Origin: Heyndrickxia camelliae
Lineage (GTDB): Bacteria > Bacillota > Bacilli > Bacillales > Bacillaceae_C
Assembly: GCF_002844575.1 (NCBI RefSeq)
Contig: NZ_PIQO01000005.1
Span: forward strand, 1 to 64,000
Direction: 5' to 3'
DNA: 64,000 bases
The notes under the pieces were generated by a model. The model saw only the letters and a program-made list of their open reading frames with translations, was not told the DNA's origin and ran no database searches. How positions within the stretch are numbered: the stretch's first letter is position 1; the number at the start of each line of letters is the position of its first letter. Of the stretch, positions 43,467 to 52,840 are shown one piece after another. A program made the position numbers and the translations under genes.

Positions 43467-44639
43467 TTATCTAGAAAGTTGCTGCACAGGATTAAGCAAA
43501 TAGTTTCTAAGTAAGATAGTTACCAAACTTAGTAACAATGATAGGATTCCGACTAATACAACGGATTGTATTCCCACTTCTGATATAAATATCCCACCAC
43601 AAGCTGCGCCCAAAGTTGTCCCTATGTTACAAGATGATATAAATAATCCGTTGGAAAAATCAGGTGCTTCGGGAGCGGACGACACAATCAAATATTGATT
43701 AATATTTGCCATTATTCCCCCAGCAAGTATTCCCCAAATGAAAGTAATGATGACCATTGATACGGTATACTTGCCTGTGAAAAAGAGAGTGATATAAACT
43801 GCAACCAATAGTAAGGGAAAGAATAATATAGATTTATTAGGACTATGAGTAAGTAACTTTCCGGCGACAAAGTTTCCAATAATATTGGCTCCACCGAAGA
43901 TGAACAGTGTTAGACTCGTGGTAGTAGGAGTCATATTTGTTACTGTTTTCAGGTATTCAGTAAGATAACTATAAATCCCAAATACAGCTGAGTTTAATAA
44001 AATTACAGTCAAGATAGAAAGCCATATTATAGGTTTTTTTAATATGGCAAGTTGGGCACCATATGAAATTCTTTCTTGAACAGGCATAGATGGTATAAAT
44101 ATCAATGTAGCGATGAATACAATAATATTAACAATTGCAAAAAATGCCATCGCCATATCATAGGAAAAGGCACTATCAATAAAACTTGCGATTGGCACGC
44201 CGGCTACCATACCAGCAGATACTCCAATGAATACTTTTGAAACAGCTTTCGGGGCTTCTTCTTTACTTACTGAGCAAGAAGCTACTGTAAATGCCAAAGA
44301 GCAATAAATTGGATGAAATAGTGCGGGAATGATACGAGCAATTAATAGAATGGTAAAGTTAGAAGTAAATATGGATACAATGTTTCCCACAACGAAAACT
44401 CCTAATACAAGTAACATGACCTTCTTACGATTTATCCCTGAAAACAGTAAAGGCATCGTTGGTCCAGATACAGCTATCGTTAAAGCAAAAAAGCTTACTA
44501 GCCATCCTGCTTTTGATATGCTGACATGAAAATGATCAGCAATGGAAGGCAATAACCCAATCACTCCCATTTCGGTATTTAAGATGCCGAAAACTCCTAT
44601 GGTCAATATAAAAAGCAACAAATAATTTCGTTTAGTCAA
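43467..44639 (-). CDS. MFS transporter (YtbD/AraJ-like)
   Basis: A 390-residue, 12-helix transporter. It starts MTKRNYLLLFILTIGVFGIL and has the pattern of the drug/sugar efflux group (TEMGVIGLLPSIADHFHVSI, GWLVSFFALTIAVSGP, PLLFSGINRKKVMLL). It probably exports small drugs or sugars. ATG is preceded by AGGAGTTG on the minus strand. The broken hydrolase upstream suggests an eroded accessory region. Confidence 0.85.
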   Translation of the reverse strand: MTKRNYLLLFILTIGVFGILNTEMGVIGLLPSIADHFHVSISKAGWLVSFFALTIAVSGPTMPLLFSGINRKKVMLLVLGVFVVGNIVSIFTSNFTILLIARIIPALFHPIYCSLAFTVASCSVSKEEAPKAVSKVFIGVSAGMVAGVPIASFIDSAFSYDMAMAFFAIVNIIVFIATLIFIPSMPVQERISYGAQLAILKKPIIWLSILTVILLNSAVFGIYSYLTEYLKTVTNMTPTTTSLTLFIFGGANIIGNFVAGKLLTHSPNKSILFFPLLLVAVYITLFFTGKYTVSMVIITFIWGILAGGIMANINQYLIVSSAPEAPDFSNGLFISSCNIGTTLGAACGGIFISEVGIQSVVLVGILSLLLSLVTILLRNYLLNPVQQLSR

Positions 44640-44664
44640 AAAAACAACTCCTATCTTCCGTAAA

Positions 44665-45240
44665 TGCCCCCAGAGAACAATGGGAATAAATTCTCAGTAA
44701 AGAATGCCTCCAAATTATCAAATGGAATATAAATCAACGTGACCCGCATTTGGTACGATCTCCAGCCCTTTTGGTTCTGCCGCCGATTTGTAGCATGTTT
44801 ACTAAAGTATCGTGTGTGAATAGAATTGGTCTTGGTAAAATGGATTTAATGTGTATAAGAAGCGTGGAATCATAACACTAAGTTGAGTAATGGAGTTTGA
44901 ATGGTATCCACGAGGCGTAGAACAGAACTCACCAAACTTCGGGATCTGTATTTCATCAAATTCCATAGGTGTCCTCGATGTCCGAGTGTTGCTGACCCAC
45001 TTCAACATCCACATAACGTTGCTCAGCAATTTCACCAGCATATTGTTTCGTGCTTCCTTAGTTAAAGAGTCCATCTAGCATTGGCCTCTGCCCAGTATAT
45101 ATCGTACATACTGATCGTAGCCACCGCTTTAATGCGTCTATCACCTTATGCTGCACCGATCGTAAAACCACCGCAGTGGCATATACCTTGCACCAATTGG
45201 ATTCTTATTTAAAAATGGACGCGCCTCTATAATCAACTGC
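44665..45240 (-). pseudogene. Alpha/beta hydrolase (DUF1100/YcjY-like), heavily decayed
   Basis: Pieces in all three minus frames line up with one family: GGFTIGAA-stop-GDRRIKAVATISMYDI, YWAEANAR, DSLTKEARNNML, AEQRYVDVE, TPMEFDE, TPRGYHSNSITQLSVM, FSKHA and IPFDNLEAFFTENL. The order is that of hydrolases related to dienelactone hydrolase, with the final acid and His region (NAGHVD-like) recognisable. At least five frame changes and several stops are needed, so it has long been dead. Confidence 0.7.
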
Positions 45241-45437
45241 TGCACTAAGTATAAAAGTTATAGTTAACTCTAGCGCAAGTATAAATTTTAAAAAATTTAT
45301 TGTGAAAATGTGTTTTTAGTTAAAAAGGAATTTCTAAGGTAAAAGTTTAATTAAGAAGTTGTTATTTTTTTGGAAGAGTTCGTGTAAATGGAAGAAGCAA
45401 TGTTACAGAAAAACTTGCACAGGAAAGGAGAAGATTA

Positions 45438-45612
45438 TGTAAAGGACAAGAGTCATTGCTTTATTAGGAGAATTGTCTTTTAGAGGCAATGTAAAGGACA
45501 AGAGCGGTTGCTATATTAGTTGAACTGTCTAATAGAGGGCGTATAAAGGACAAGAGCCGTTGCTATATTAGTTGAACTGTCCTTTAGAAGCAATGTAAAG
45601 AACAAAAGCCTG
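45438..45612. repeat. 52-bp tandem repeats, family 3 (about 3.3 units)
   Basis: TAAAGGACAAGAG starts at 45440, 45492 and 45544, and TAAAGAACAA at 45596: exactly 52 bases each. The arms TTGTCCTTTA and TAAAGGACAA match those of the 28-kb array, but the spacer (GAGCCGTTGCTATATTAGTTG) and loop are different. The region before it (45240-45437) shows nothing. Confidence 0.9.
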
Positions 45613-45747
45613 TCTCTTGTTAACCTTACTATCCTTTTTTAGCCACAATCATAGCATTGCTCGTGAGTATCTTATGAAAACTCCAATAAATATTAGAAAC
45701 AAATCGACCTGTATTACACATAATTATGAAATACAGGCCGTGTCGAG

Positions 45748-46167
45748 TTAATTAGTGATAGAAGCTCCTATATTATTATTTTTATGAATATCCTCTGTAC
45801 CAGCTTCCAGTGCAGTTTTATAATAGAAACATTTATGCTCGATGAGCTCCATGGTTTTTTTTAGTTGTTCCATCTGCGCTTCTACACTAGCTTTTCTTTC
45901 CAAAAACATGTCATATCTTTGCTGTAAGGTGGAATCCCCTTCAGAACACCAATCAATAAAATTTTTGATTTCTTTAAGTGGCATTCCGGTAGATTTCAGG
46001 CATTCAATGACTTTTAAAGCTTCGATATCGGAGTCTTTAAACAAGCGTGTTCCGCTGGAAGTTCGTTCTACAAAGGGGATAAGTCCCTCCTTGTCGTAGT
46101 AACGCAAGGTATATACTGTAAGATTCAATTTTTTTGCAACTTCGCTGATAGAATATGTCTTCATCAT
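45748..46167 (-). CDS. MerR-family regulator (AdhR-like)
   Basis: A 139-residue protein. The HTH starts YSISEVAKKLNLTVYTLRYY, DKEGLIPFVERTSSGTRLF, the MerR signature. A coiled-coil (LERKASVEAQMEQLKKTMEL) follows. Few cysteines are present, so it is the aldehyde- or electrophile-sensing kind such as AdhR. It is divergent from the alcohol dehydrogenase; the shared motif GACCTCGAGTTnACT lies before both. ATG follows GAAAGGAAG. Confidence 0.88.
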   Translation of the reverse strand: MMKTYSISEVAKKLNLTVYTLRYYDKEGLIPFVERTSSGTRLFKDSDIEALKVIECLKSTGMPLKEIKNFIDWCSEGDSTLQQRYDMFLERKASVEAQMEQLKKTMELIEHKCFYYKTALEAGTEDIHKNNNIGASITN

Positions 46168-46191
46168 TAATCTTCCTTTCTAAATAATGTA

Positions 46192-46206
46192 GACCTCGAG
46201 TTAACT
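46192..46206. promoter_or_regulatory. MerR operator copy near its own gene
   Basis: GACCTCGAGTTAACT repeats, with one difference, the motif within the alcohol dehydrogenase promoter. It lies 26 bases from the regulator start and probably serves autoregulation. Confidence 0.6.
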
Positions 46207-46287
46207 CTATATAAATTATAGCATTCTATCATGCTGATATTCAGAATGTCAAAACTACCATTTTATAATTTTTTGTAAACTTATCAC

Positions 46288-46318
46288 TTGACCTCGAGTT
46301 TACTATAGGGATTATTCT
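46288..46318 (+). promoter_or_regulatory. MerR-type promoter of the alcohol dehydrogenase
   Basis: TTGACC (46288-46293) and TATTCT (46313-46318) are separated by 19 bases, the long spacer typical of MerR-activated promoters. The spacer holds CTCGAGTTTACTATAG, the probable operator dyad. Confidence 0.75.
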
Positions 46319-46372
46319 AGTTTTGCGAGAGAAAATACTCTTAAAAAATCAATATATTGGAGGAGAATACAG

Positions 46373-47413
46373 ATGATAACTGCTAAAGCACGTGCTGTAG
46401 ACGGCCCAGACAAACCGTTTAGAGCTGCCGAAATTAAAAGACGTGATCTTGATTTGCATGATGTTCTGATTGAAATTAAATATGCAGGTATTTGCCATTC
46501 GGACATCCATACTGCTCACGGTGAATGGGGTCCTGTACATTATCCTCTAGTACCTGGGCACGAGATTGCGGGGATTGTTACGGCTGTTGGTCCTAATGTT
46601 ACAAAATACAAGGTTGGTGATCGTGTAGGAGTTGGATGTATGGTTGACTCTTGCGGTGAATGTGAGAACTGCCTTAAAGGAGAAGAACAATACTGTCTAA
46701 AGGGAAATATCCAAACCTATGCTGGTGTTGATAAATATGGCGAACCTACTCAAGGAGGCTATTCAACGCATATTGTCGTACAGGAAGATTTCGTACTCGG
46801 AATACCTGATAACATTGAACTTGATGTTGCAGCGCCATTACTTTGCGCAGGTATTACGACCTATTCTCCATTAAATCATTGGGAGGCTGGTCCAGGTAAG
46901 AAGGTAGCGGTAATTGGGATGGGCGGTCTTGGTCATATGGCTGTTCAAATTGCACATGCTATGGGTGCCGAGGTAACTGTTCTATCACAAACATTGAAGA
47001 AAAAGGAAGATGGTTTGCAACTCGGAGCAGATCATTACTATGCTACTAGTGACCCAGAAACATTCAGGAAACTTGCTGGATACTTTGACTTAATTATTAA
47101 CACGGTAAGTGCAAAAATTAACCTCGATGAATATTTAGGACTGCTTACTCTTGATGGTACTTTGGTAAACGTGGGTGCTCCTGCAGAACCGCTGTCACTA
47201 AGTGTGATGAATTTAATCGGTCATCGCCGTTCATTTGCAGGTTCCATGATTGGTGGCATTCGTGAGACTCAGGAAATGTTAGACTTCTGTGCCAAACATA
47301 ATATTTTACCTAAAATAGAGGTTATTTCGGCCGATCAAATTGACGAAGCTTATGAACGTGTATTAGCTTCAGATGTGAAGTATCGATTCGTGATTGATAT
47401 CAGTACAATGTGA
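46373..47413 (+). CDS. adhA: Zinc-dependent alcohol dehydrogenase (CAD family)
   Basis: A 346-residue enzyme. Catalytic zinc ligands are in [16 protein letters not shown] and [10 protein letters not shown]; structural zinc is held by [17 protein letters not shown]. The NAD(P) loop is [13 protein letters not shown]. It resembles the AdhA and YahK/cinnamyl-alcohol group, often reducing aldehydes with NADPH. Its promoter has the MerR layout and a MerR gene lies divergently, as for adhA/adhR in B. subtilis. ATG follows TGGAGGAG. Confidence 0.88.
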   Translation: MITAKARAVDGPDKPFRAAEIKRRDLDLHDVLIEIKYAGICHSDIHTAHGEWGPVHYPLVPGHEIAGIVTAVGPNVTKYKVGDRVGVGCMVDSCGECENCLKGEEQYCLKGNIQTYAGVDKYGEPTQGGYSTHIVVQEDFVLGIPDNIELDVAAPLLCAGITTYSPLNHWEAGPGKKVAVIGMGGLGHMAVQIAHAMGAEVTVLSQTLKKKEDGLQLGADHYYATSDPETFRKLAGYFDLIINTVSAKINLDEYLGLLTLDGTLVNVGAPAEPLSLSVMNLIGHRRSFAGSMIGGIRETQEMLDFCAKHNILPKIEVISADQIDEAYERVLASDVKYRFVIDISTM

Positions 47414-47446
47414 GTTGCTTACATGATAACTATAAAAGTGATTTTG

Positions 47447-47485
47447 AGGATGTCCTAAAAGCCTAGCTTTCGGACATCCTTTTAT
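47447..47485 (+). terminator. Terminator of adhA
   Basis: AGGATGTCC pairs with GGACATCCT around a 16-nt loop, followed by TTTTATAAT. The 290 bases after it hold no recognised gene. Confidence 0.8.
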
Positions 47486-47781
47486 AATGAAGTGCAAATC
47501 TACTAATTCAAGAGCTTGAACGAATGGTGTAAGATGGATGACAAAGATTCCCTTTAATCAATCTAAAGGTTCCTATTCGGGATATATGAAAAACTACTAA
47601 AAAAAGGATTCCTATTTAATTTTTTCCAACTGAAAGAAGGGGACGCTATGGTGAGCACATTTTTTATTTAACCAAAGGAGGATTTTAGTAAATAGATTAA
47701 ATTTATATTGCAACAAGTATGTTAAGTAATGTAACATATGATTAGCGATTTAAGCGAAGAAAATATGAGGGAGTCCTTTTT

Positions 47782-48285
47782 GTGTTAGAAAACATCACAT
47801 TTAAAAATGCGAGTATTGATGATTTGCCAATGATAGTGGATATTTATAATTCGACTGTTTCAAGCAGAAACGTAACTGCTGATACTGAACCTGTATCCAT
47901 AAATGATAGAATTGCTTGGTTTAAAGAACATAATCCTGAAAAAAGACCTTTATGGGTTGTAGAGTATGAAGGTGAGATAGGTGGTTGGGTAAGTCTACAA
48001 TCTTTCTACGGAAGACCTGCCTATAATGGAACCGCCGAAGTAAGTATTTATCTTCATCAAAACTTTAGGGGTAAAGGACTTGGGAAAAAGATTTTAAACA
48101 AAGTTCTAGAAGAATGTCCTAAGTTCCAAATTGATACATTACTTGGATTTATCTTTGCACACAATGAGCCAAGTATTAGACTATTTTCAAGTTTTGGATT
48201 TGAAAAGTGGGCTCATTTACCAGAAGTAGCTAATTTAGATGGAATCAAAAGGGATTTAGTTATACTTGGAAAAAAGATTTATTAA
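47782..48285 (+). CDS. GNAT acetyltransferase (phosphinothricin-type)
   Basis: A 167-residue protein starting at GTG behind GAGGGAG. It reads ASIDDLPMIVDIYNSTVSSR, then VEYEGEIGGWVSLQSFYGRP, YNGTAEVSIYLHQNFRGKGL with the acetyl-CoA loop, and LGFIFAHNEPSIRLFSSFGF, as in phosphinothricin or methionine-sulfoximine acetyltransferases. The substrate is unproven. Confidence 0.85.
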   Translation: MLENITFKNASIDDLPMIVDIYNSTVSSRNVTADTEPVSINDRIAWFKEHNPEKRPLWVVEYEGEIGGWVSLQSFYGRPAYNGTAEVSIYLHQNFRGKGLGKKILNKVLEECPKFQIDTLLGFIFAHNEPSIRLFSSFGFEKWAHLPEVANLDGIKRDLVILGKKIY

Positions 48286-48392
48286 CTTAAAACGGTTAAT
48301 TTTCTACTGAACCGTAACTTTTCATAAGGGATGCTTTTTTCTAATGGAAGCTAGCTAGTAATCACTTTGGCAAGGGTAAATAACTGAAAATA

Positions 48393-48424
48393 CTCAGGGT
48401 TTTGTATCCCTGAGCAATTTTTTT
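48393..48424 (+). terminator. Terminator after the GNAT gene
   Basis: CTCAGGG/CCCTGAG around an 8-nt loop is followed by CAATTTTTTT. It lies between converging genes. Confidence 0.85.
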
Positions 48425-48508
48425 GCTACTAATGTTGTTCATGATACTAGATGATATTCGAATTCTGTATCGAAAACCAGCCATCACCAACAGCGTAGAA
48501 GGTGGATA

Positions 48509-49606
48509 TCAAACATTCCTACTCATAAGGTCTTTTACTAATCCACTTACCATTTCCCTACTCATAAAGGGAGCAAGTCCCGTAAGAATATCCGGATTCA
48601 TGTTTTCGATTCCAACCTTTTTAATTAATGAATCGATATTGTCACGACCTAAAAAAGGTGCAAGGGCTATAATCCGGTGTATATCCAGTTCGCCAACTTC
48701 AACCTTGCATACCAATTCATTTAAATGTTCCTTGCTCATAAAAGGGGCAAGTTGTACAAGTATTTCTGCTTCTATATGGTCCATTCCAGCAGTTTCAAGT
48801 AATTTATCGATATTTTCTCTGCCCAAGAAAGGAGCAAGACCCGTAATTTGATGAATTTCAAGCTTTCCATCGGCAACCTTATCTACTAATTCTGCTAAGC
48901 GCTCTCTGCTAATAAAAGGGGCAAGTGTTTGAACGAAGCTCCAGCTGATCTCTCCATCCTCAGCTCGATCGAGCAACTTATCTACATAATCTCTGCCAAG
49001 AAATGGAGCAATTCTAGCAATTTCTTGGATGGTTAAGCTTGTCTGCAGGGTTTTATCTACTAATTTTCTCAGCGTGTCTCTACTTAGGAAAGGAGCTACT
49101 TCAGTGACGATATCCCATTCGATTTCTTCATCAGATGTTTGCTGAACTAATTCATCTAGTACTTCTGACCCTACAAATGGTGCTAGATGCATAATTGTAT
49201 CTAAGTTAAACACCTTTTTATCTAATTTTTCCGTAACTTTATCTAGTACACTGGCTTTTACTAAAGGTGCAACGTCAACAAATTCCTCCATACTTACTTC
49301 CCCAGAGTTAATCATTTCAGCAGCTTCTTCCGTTTTGCCGCTGGAAATTTCATTGAACATGCTCCCAATCTGACGGTATTTACGATGTTCGAATGTTTCG
49401 CCTGCATTCATAATGTCATCAACGGTCACACCGAAAACTTGTGCAAGCATCGGAAGTGTTCCGATATCCGGCATTGATTCGCCTCGTTCCCATTTGGAAA
49501 CGGCTTGATGGCTTACATTTAATTGATCAGCTAATTCTACTTGTGTCATATCCTTTTCCTTACGAAGCTTTGAAATAAATACCCCAATTTTACGTGTATC
49601 GAGCAT
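48509..49606 (-). CDS. XRE-type HTH protein with LAPF helical repeats
   Basis: A 365-residue protein, minus strand, ATG behind AGGAGGAG. The N-terminal Xre HTH (about 8-62) reads KDMTQVELADQLNVSHQAVS, KWERGESMPD. From about residue 125 to the end, eight imperfect repeats of 28-32 residues follow, each with (L/I/V)APF(L/V/I/M)xRExLxxLV and an acidic linker: examples are LAPFVGSEVLDELV, IAPFLGRDYVDKLL, LAPFISRERLAELV, LAPFLGRENIDKLL and LAPFMSKEHLNELV. The repeats probably stack as a helical solenoid for protein binding. Similar Xre-repeat proteins occur in bacilli, without known function to my knowledge. Confidence 0.85.
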   Translation of the reverse strand: MLDTRKIGVFISKLRKEKDMTQVELADQLNVSHQAVSKWERGESMPDIGTLPMLAQVFGVTVDDIMNAGETFEHRKYRQIGSMFNEISSGKTEEAAEMINSGEVSMEEFVDVAPLVKASVLDKVTEKLDKKVFNLDTIMHLAPFVGSEVLDELVQQTSDEEIEWDIVTEVAPFLSRDTLRKLVDKTLQTSLTIQEIARIAPFLGRDYVDKLLDRAEDGEISWSFVQTLAPFISRERLAELVDKVADGKLEIHQITGLAPFLGRENIDKLLETAGMDHIEAEILVQLAPFMSKEHLNELVCKVEVGELDIHRIIALAPFLGRDNIDSLIKKVGIENMNPDILTGLAPFMSREMVSGLVKDLMSRNV

Positions 49607-49754
49607 ATAACTCTCCTCCTGAAAAATAGTACAGTGCGCGCTGTTTAATAAGATGGTAACATTTTCATCCTTCAGAAACTATCAACTAATGGTTGAATCC
49701 CCAAATAACGCTAATTCAACTGGCGGTTGAGGGACAGGTTCCTTTTCCCAGTGG

Positions 49755-49799
49755 GACGGTTCTTTTGTTTCGCCTCAAGAAACAAGAGAACCGTCCCTA
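49755..49799. repeat. Long hairpin repeat
   Basis: GGGACGGTTCT and TTGTTTC pair with GAAACAA and AGAACCGTCCC around a short loop, a stem of about 18 pairs with a one-base bulge. GGGACGGTTCT hairpins are a common intergenic repeat in bacilli. It lies upstream of a nucleotidyltransferase gene. Confidence 0.8.
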
Positions 49800-49876
49800 T
49801 GTTTACGCGAGGAAAAAGGAAAATGACTAGGTATACCGAATTAATTTAGAAAGGATATGTAAAAGGGGACTGAAAC

Positions 49877-50635
49877 ATGTTGCGACAAGATATAGCATTA
49901 GAAAAAATAGTGGAAAGTTTAAAAAATGATCAAGCGGTACAAGCGGTTTTCTTAAAGGGCTCCATGGGGCGTAATGAACAGGATGAACATTCTGATATCG
50001 ATCTCTATTGTCTTGTTCACAAGGAGCAGGAGGAGTCATTTTTATCGAGACGTTTAAATCATTTACAAGCTTATCGAAATATTATCTTTTATGATGATAT
50101 TTTTATTGTTGCCCCACAGATGATTGCCGTGTTTGATGATATGCTTCATATTGATTTATTTACTGTTACGCCAGAATCTTTTGTAGGAAAGGATTTTATA
50201 AAAGTTTTGTATGATCCAGAGCATCTTTTAGAGGAATTCCGTGATTTCCAGGGATTGACCCTTTCCGAATCAGAATATCAAGATGATGTCACGGATGTAG
50301 CTTGGTTTTTGTTCCAATATAAAAAATCAGCTGCAAGAGGGAATGATATTTGGGCAGTAAGAATGCTAACCAATGTGATGTATCATTTATCAAGAGTGCT
50401 TTTGCACCGATATGCACCGGAACGTGCGCAGTTAGGGTTAAAAACGATAGAAAAGTCGCTTCCCGAATCGATAGTAGATGAACTAAAACAAATTTTTGAA
50501 CATATCACGCCTAGTGCACATAGGAAAGCTGCCCTACAAATAAAACAGTTTGTTTCAAAAGAACTGGATTGGATTAAACTCCACTTTACGCAGAATAATC
50601 AGATTATATCTTTATTAAGGAAGATGCTCAATTAG
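49877..50635 (+). CDS. Nucleotidyltransferase-fold protein (aminoglycoside adenylyltransferase-like)
   Basis: A 252-residue protein. The active-site pattern KGSMGRNEQDEHSDIDLYCL appears near residue 27, with the third acid in LHIDLFTV. The C-terminal half is helical (DVTDVAWFLFQYKKSAARGN). It resembles streptomycin 6-adenylyltransferase relatives, but the substrate is not assured. ATG follows AAAAGGGGACTG. No partner gene lies nearby. Confidence 0.75.
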   Translation: MLRQDIALEKIVESLKNDQAVQAVFLKGSMGRNEQDEHSDIDLYCLVHKEQEESFLSRRLNHLQAYRNIIFYDDIFIVAPQMIAVFDDMLHIDLFTVTPESFVGKDFIKVLYDPEHLLEEFRDFQGLTLSESEYQDDVTDVAWFLFQYKKSAARGNDIWAVRMLTNVMYHLSRVLLHRYAPERAQLGLKTIEKSLPESIVDELKQIFEHITPSAHRKAALQIKQFVSKELDWIKLHFTQNNQIISLLRKMLN

Positions 50636-50703
50636 GCATTTATTGTAAAATAACATGAATAAAGAGCCCTCCGAACGAAAAGCTAATGCAAAGGAGGTTT
50701 TTT

Positions 50704-50910
50704 ATGAAGAATACTAATAATGATGGTTTTACAGTGGTTGGAACCAATATTGAAGAGGTTAAACGAAAAAATGCTGAGTCCGGAATGTCTTATAATGAAG
50801 TAAAAGATTGGCTTGCCAGAACAACTGGGGGACGTGGGACAGCTATTTACAGTAATACGGATGTTGAAGAGATAAAAAGGAAAAACCAGACGATAAAGAA
50901 GAATGATTAA
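50704..50910 (+). CDS. Gamma-type SASP-like small spore protein
   Basis: A 68-residue protein; ATG 50704 behind AAAGGAGG is chosen. It carries two similar blocks, VGTNIEEVKRKNAESG and YSNTDVEEIKRKNQ, around SYNEVKDWLARTTGGRGTAI. The repeated (S/T)xT(N/D)xxEVKxxN pattern is that of gamma-type small acid-soluble spore proteins, which are degraded by GPR protease at germination to supply amino acids. The spacer between repeats differs from classical SspE, so it is a divergent member. A terminator follows at once. Confidence 0.68.
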   Translation: MKNTNNDGFTVVGTNIEEVKRKNAESGMSYNEVKDWLARTTGGRGTAIYSNTDVEEIKRKNQTIKKND

Positions 50911-50912
50911 TG

Positions 50913-50940
50913 GCCACCTAGTTTTAGGTGGCTTACTTTT
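50913..50940 (+). terminator. Terminator of the SASP-like gene
   Basis: GCCACCTA/TAGGTGGC with a 4-nt loop is followed by TTACTTTT. It lies right after the stop codon. The next 350 bases show no gene. Confidence 0.85.
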
Positions 50941-51294
50941 GATTTCTCATAGGCATTTGGGTTCCTTCCAATTTGTATTAGGAAGTTGCTGCGGAGCTGG
51001 GCAGCTATTTCATTAGGTGAGTAAGTAGTTACGGAGTCAAGAAAAGAAAATAAAATTTCCGTTTCCAATCCCTCCAGCGCTTTCTTCTGAATACTCTATT
51101 CAAAGTTCACGTGCATCCCGATAAGGGAAGGACAATAAGAGTTAAAGCTTTTTCATGAATATATGCATTTTAGAAAAATGGTCTCGGTCATTTTGAATCA
51201 AGACAGTTGGTATATTGCTGCACCTATTTCTATATAAGTAGTAATAGTCCACTATTTTCATAGTGAATAAAAAAAGGTACAGGAGGGGTTCATT

Positions 51295-52089
51295 ATATTT
51301 AGAAAAAAAATAGGCATTTTGGTGGTTGCTATGTCCATCGCTCTGTTATCAGCCTGTGGGACAGGAGACAAAAGCACTGGAGCAAGTGACGGGAAAATGA
51401 AGACATACACGGTCGCAACGGACTCGAACTTTAAGCCGTTTGAGTATAAAAATACGAAAACTGGTGAAATGGAAGGGTTCGACATTGACTTGATGAAGGA
51501 AATTGCCAAACGAGCTAAATTCAAAGTAAAATTTGAATCCATGCAGTTTGACGGGGTGATTGCTGGAATGAAATCAGGGCGTTATCCAATTGGAATTGCG
51601 GGTATGTCCATTACAGATGAGCGGAAAAAGTCGATAACATTTTCAGACCCATACTATGATTCGGGAATTGTGTTAATGGTTTCAAATGAAAGCGAGATTC
51701 ACTCTATTGACGATGTTGATGGAAAGAAAATAGGTACTCGTCAAGGTTCAACAAGCCAAGCCTATTTAAAAGACAAGACAAAAGCAAAGGTTGAAGCTTT
51801 CCCAGAAATCGTTAATGCCTACATGGATGTGAAAACCGGGCGCCTTGATGCTGCCCTTTATGACCTGCCTAATGTTCTTTTCTTCATAAAGCAACAGGGG
51901 GAGGGGAAAGTGAAAACGACTGGTGATGTTCTCGAAGGACAATCCTACGGCATTGCCTTCCCGAAAAACTCTGATTTGGTAGATGATGTGAATACTGCTT
52001 TGAAAAAGATTGTAGAAGATGGTACCTATGCAAAAATCTATAAAAAATACTTTGGTGCTGAACCGTCAGAGAAATGGCGAGGAAAATAA
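51295..52089 (+). CDS. Polar amino acid ABC transporter, substrate-binding lipoprotein
   Basis: A GlnH-like family 3 solute-binding protein of about 264 residues. The lipobox is LLSAC (Cys about 21), followed by TYTVATDSNFKPFEYKNTKT, GFDIDLMKEIAKRAKF and GSTSQAYLKD. The first standard start in frame is TTG 51319, which would remove the positive RKK of the signal. AGGAGGGG (51281-51288) instead points to ATA at 51295 or ATT at 51292 as start, giving FRKKIGILVVAMSIALLSAC. Either a rare start codon is used or a former ATG has mutated. It heads the operon with the permease and ATPase genes. Confidence 0.85.
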   Translation: MFRKKIGILVVAMSIALLSACGTGDKSTGASDGKMKTYTVATDSNFKPFEYKNTKTGEMEGFDIDLMKEIAKRAKFKVKFESMQFDGVIAGMKSGRYPIGIAGMSITDERKKSITFSDPYYDSGIVLMVSNESEIHSIDDVDGKKIGTRQGSTSQAYLKDKTKAKVEAFPEIVNAYMDVKTGRLDAALYDLPNVLFFIKQQGEGKVKTTGDVLEGQSYGIAFPKNSDLVDDVNTALKKIVEDGTYAKIYKKYFGAEPSEKWRGK

Positions 52090-52177
52090 GATTTCACAAG
52101 CTTGCTAAAAAGGAAAGCGTAACATTGCAACTAAGTTACGCTTCTTTCACCTAATGTTAGGAGATGAAGGTTTTTTT

Positions 52178-52840
52178 ATGATAGATGCGATACTGAACAG
52201 TTATTATATTCAATGCTTGCCGTTTTTATTTAAAGGATTGGTATGGACGCTCATTATTACAATAGGTGGTTTAATTCTTGGTTTTATCCTTGGGGCATTA
52301 GCCGGAATGGGGCGGCTATCCAAGAATCGCATTATTCGAGCGATATGTACAGTGTATGTTGAGGTAGTGAGAGGAACTCCTATCTTAGCTCAAGTACTTT
52401 TTATTTATTACGGGCTTACAGAAGATGTCATTGGGATGAATATTGATAAGATAACGGCATCCATCATTGCGATTTCCTTTAACGCTGGTGCTTATATTGC
52501 GGAAATTGTCCGCGGTGCTATTAAATCTATTGAAAAAGGACAGCATGAGGCAGGGCGCTCGATTGGTCTATCACAAAGACAAACCATGCGATATATTATT
52601 TGGCCGCAAGCATTTAAACGAATGATTCCTCCGCTTGGAAATCAATTTATTATTAGCTTAAAGGATACATCGCTGTTCTCTGTTATTGCAGTAGGAGAGC
52701 TCCTTTATATGGGGCAACAATTCTATAATCTCAATTTTGCTCCTTTCCAAACACTAATCATGGTATGTATTATATATCTTTGTATTACCATTCCTACCTC
52801 CTTATATTTACGCAGATTAGAAAGGAGGCTTGATGTATAA
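52178..52840 (+). CDS. Polar amino acid ABC transporter, permease
   Basis: A 220-residue membrane protein with about five helices of the HisMQ/GlnP type. The ATP-binding contact loop is [20 protein letters not shown], the EAA motif. ATG 52178 is preferred (GATGAAGG, seven bases upstream). Its stop overlaps the start of the ATPase gene. It forms the channel for glutamine-like or other polar amino acids. Confidence 0.92.
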   Translation: MIDAILNSYYIQCLPFLFKGLVWTLIITIGGLILGFILGALAGMGRLSKNRIIRAICTVYVEVVRGTPILAQVLFIYYGLTEDVIGMNIDKITASIIAISFNAGAYIAEIVRGAIKSIEKGQHEAGRSIGLSQRQTMRYIIWPQAFKRMIPPLGNQFIISLKDTSLFSVIAVGELLYMGQQFYNLNFAPFQTLIMVCIIYLCITIPTSLYLRRLERRLDV

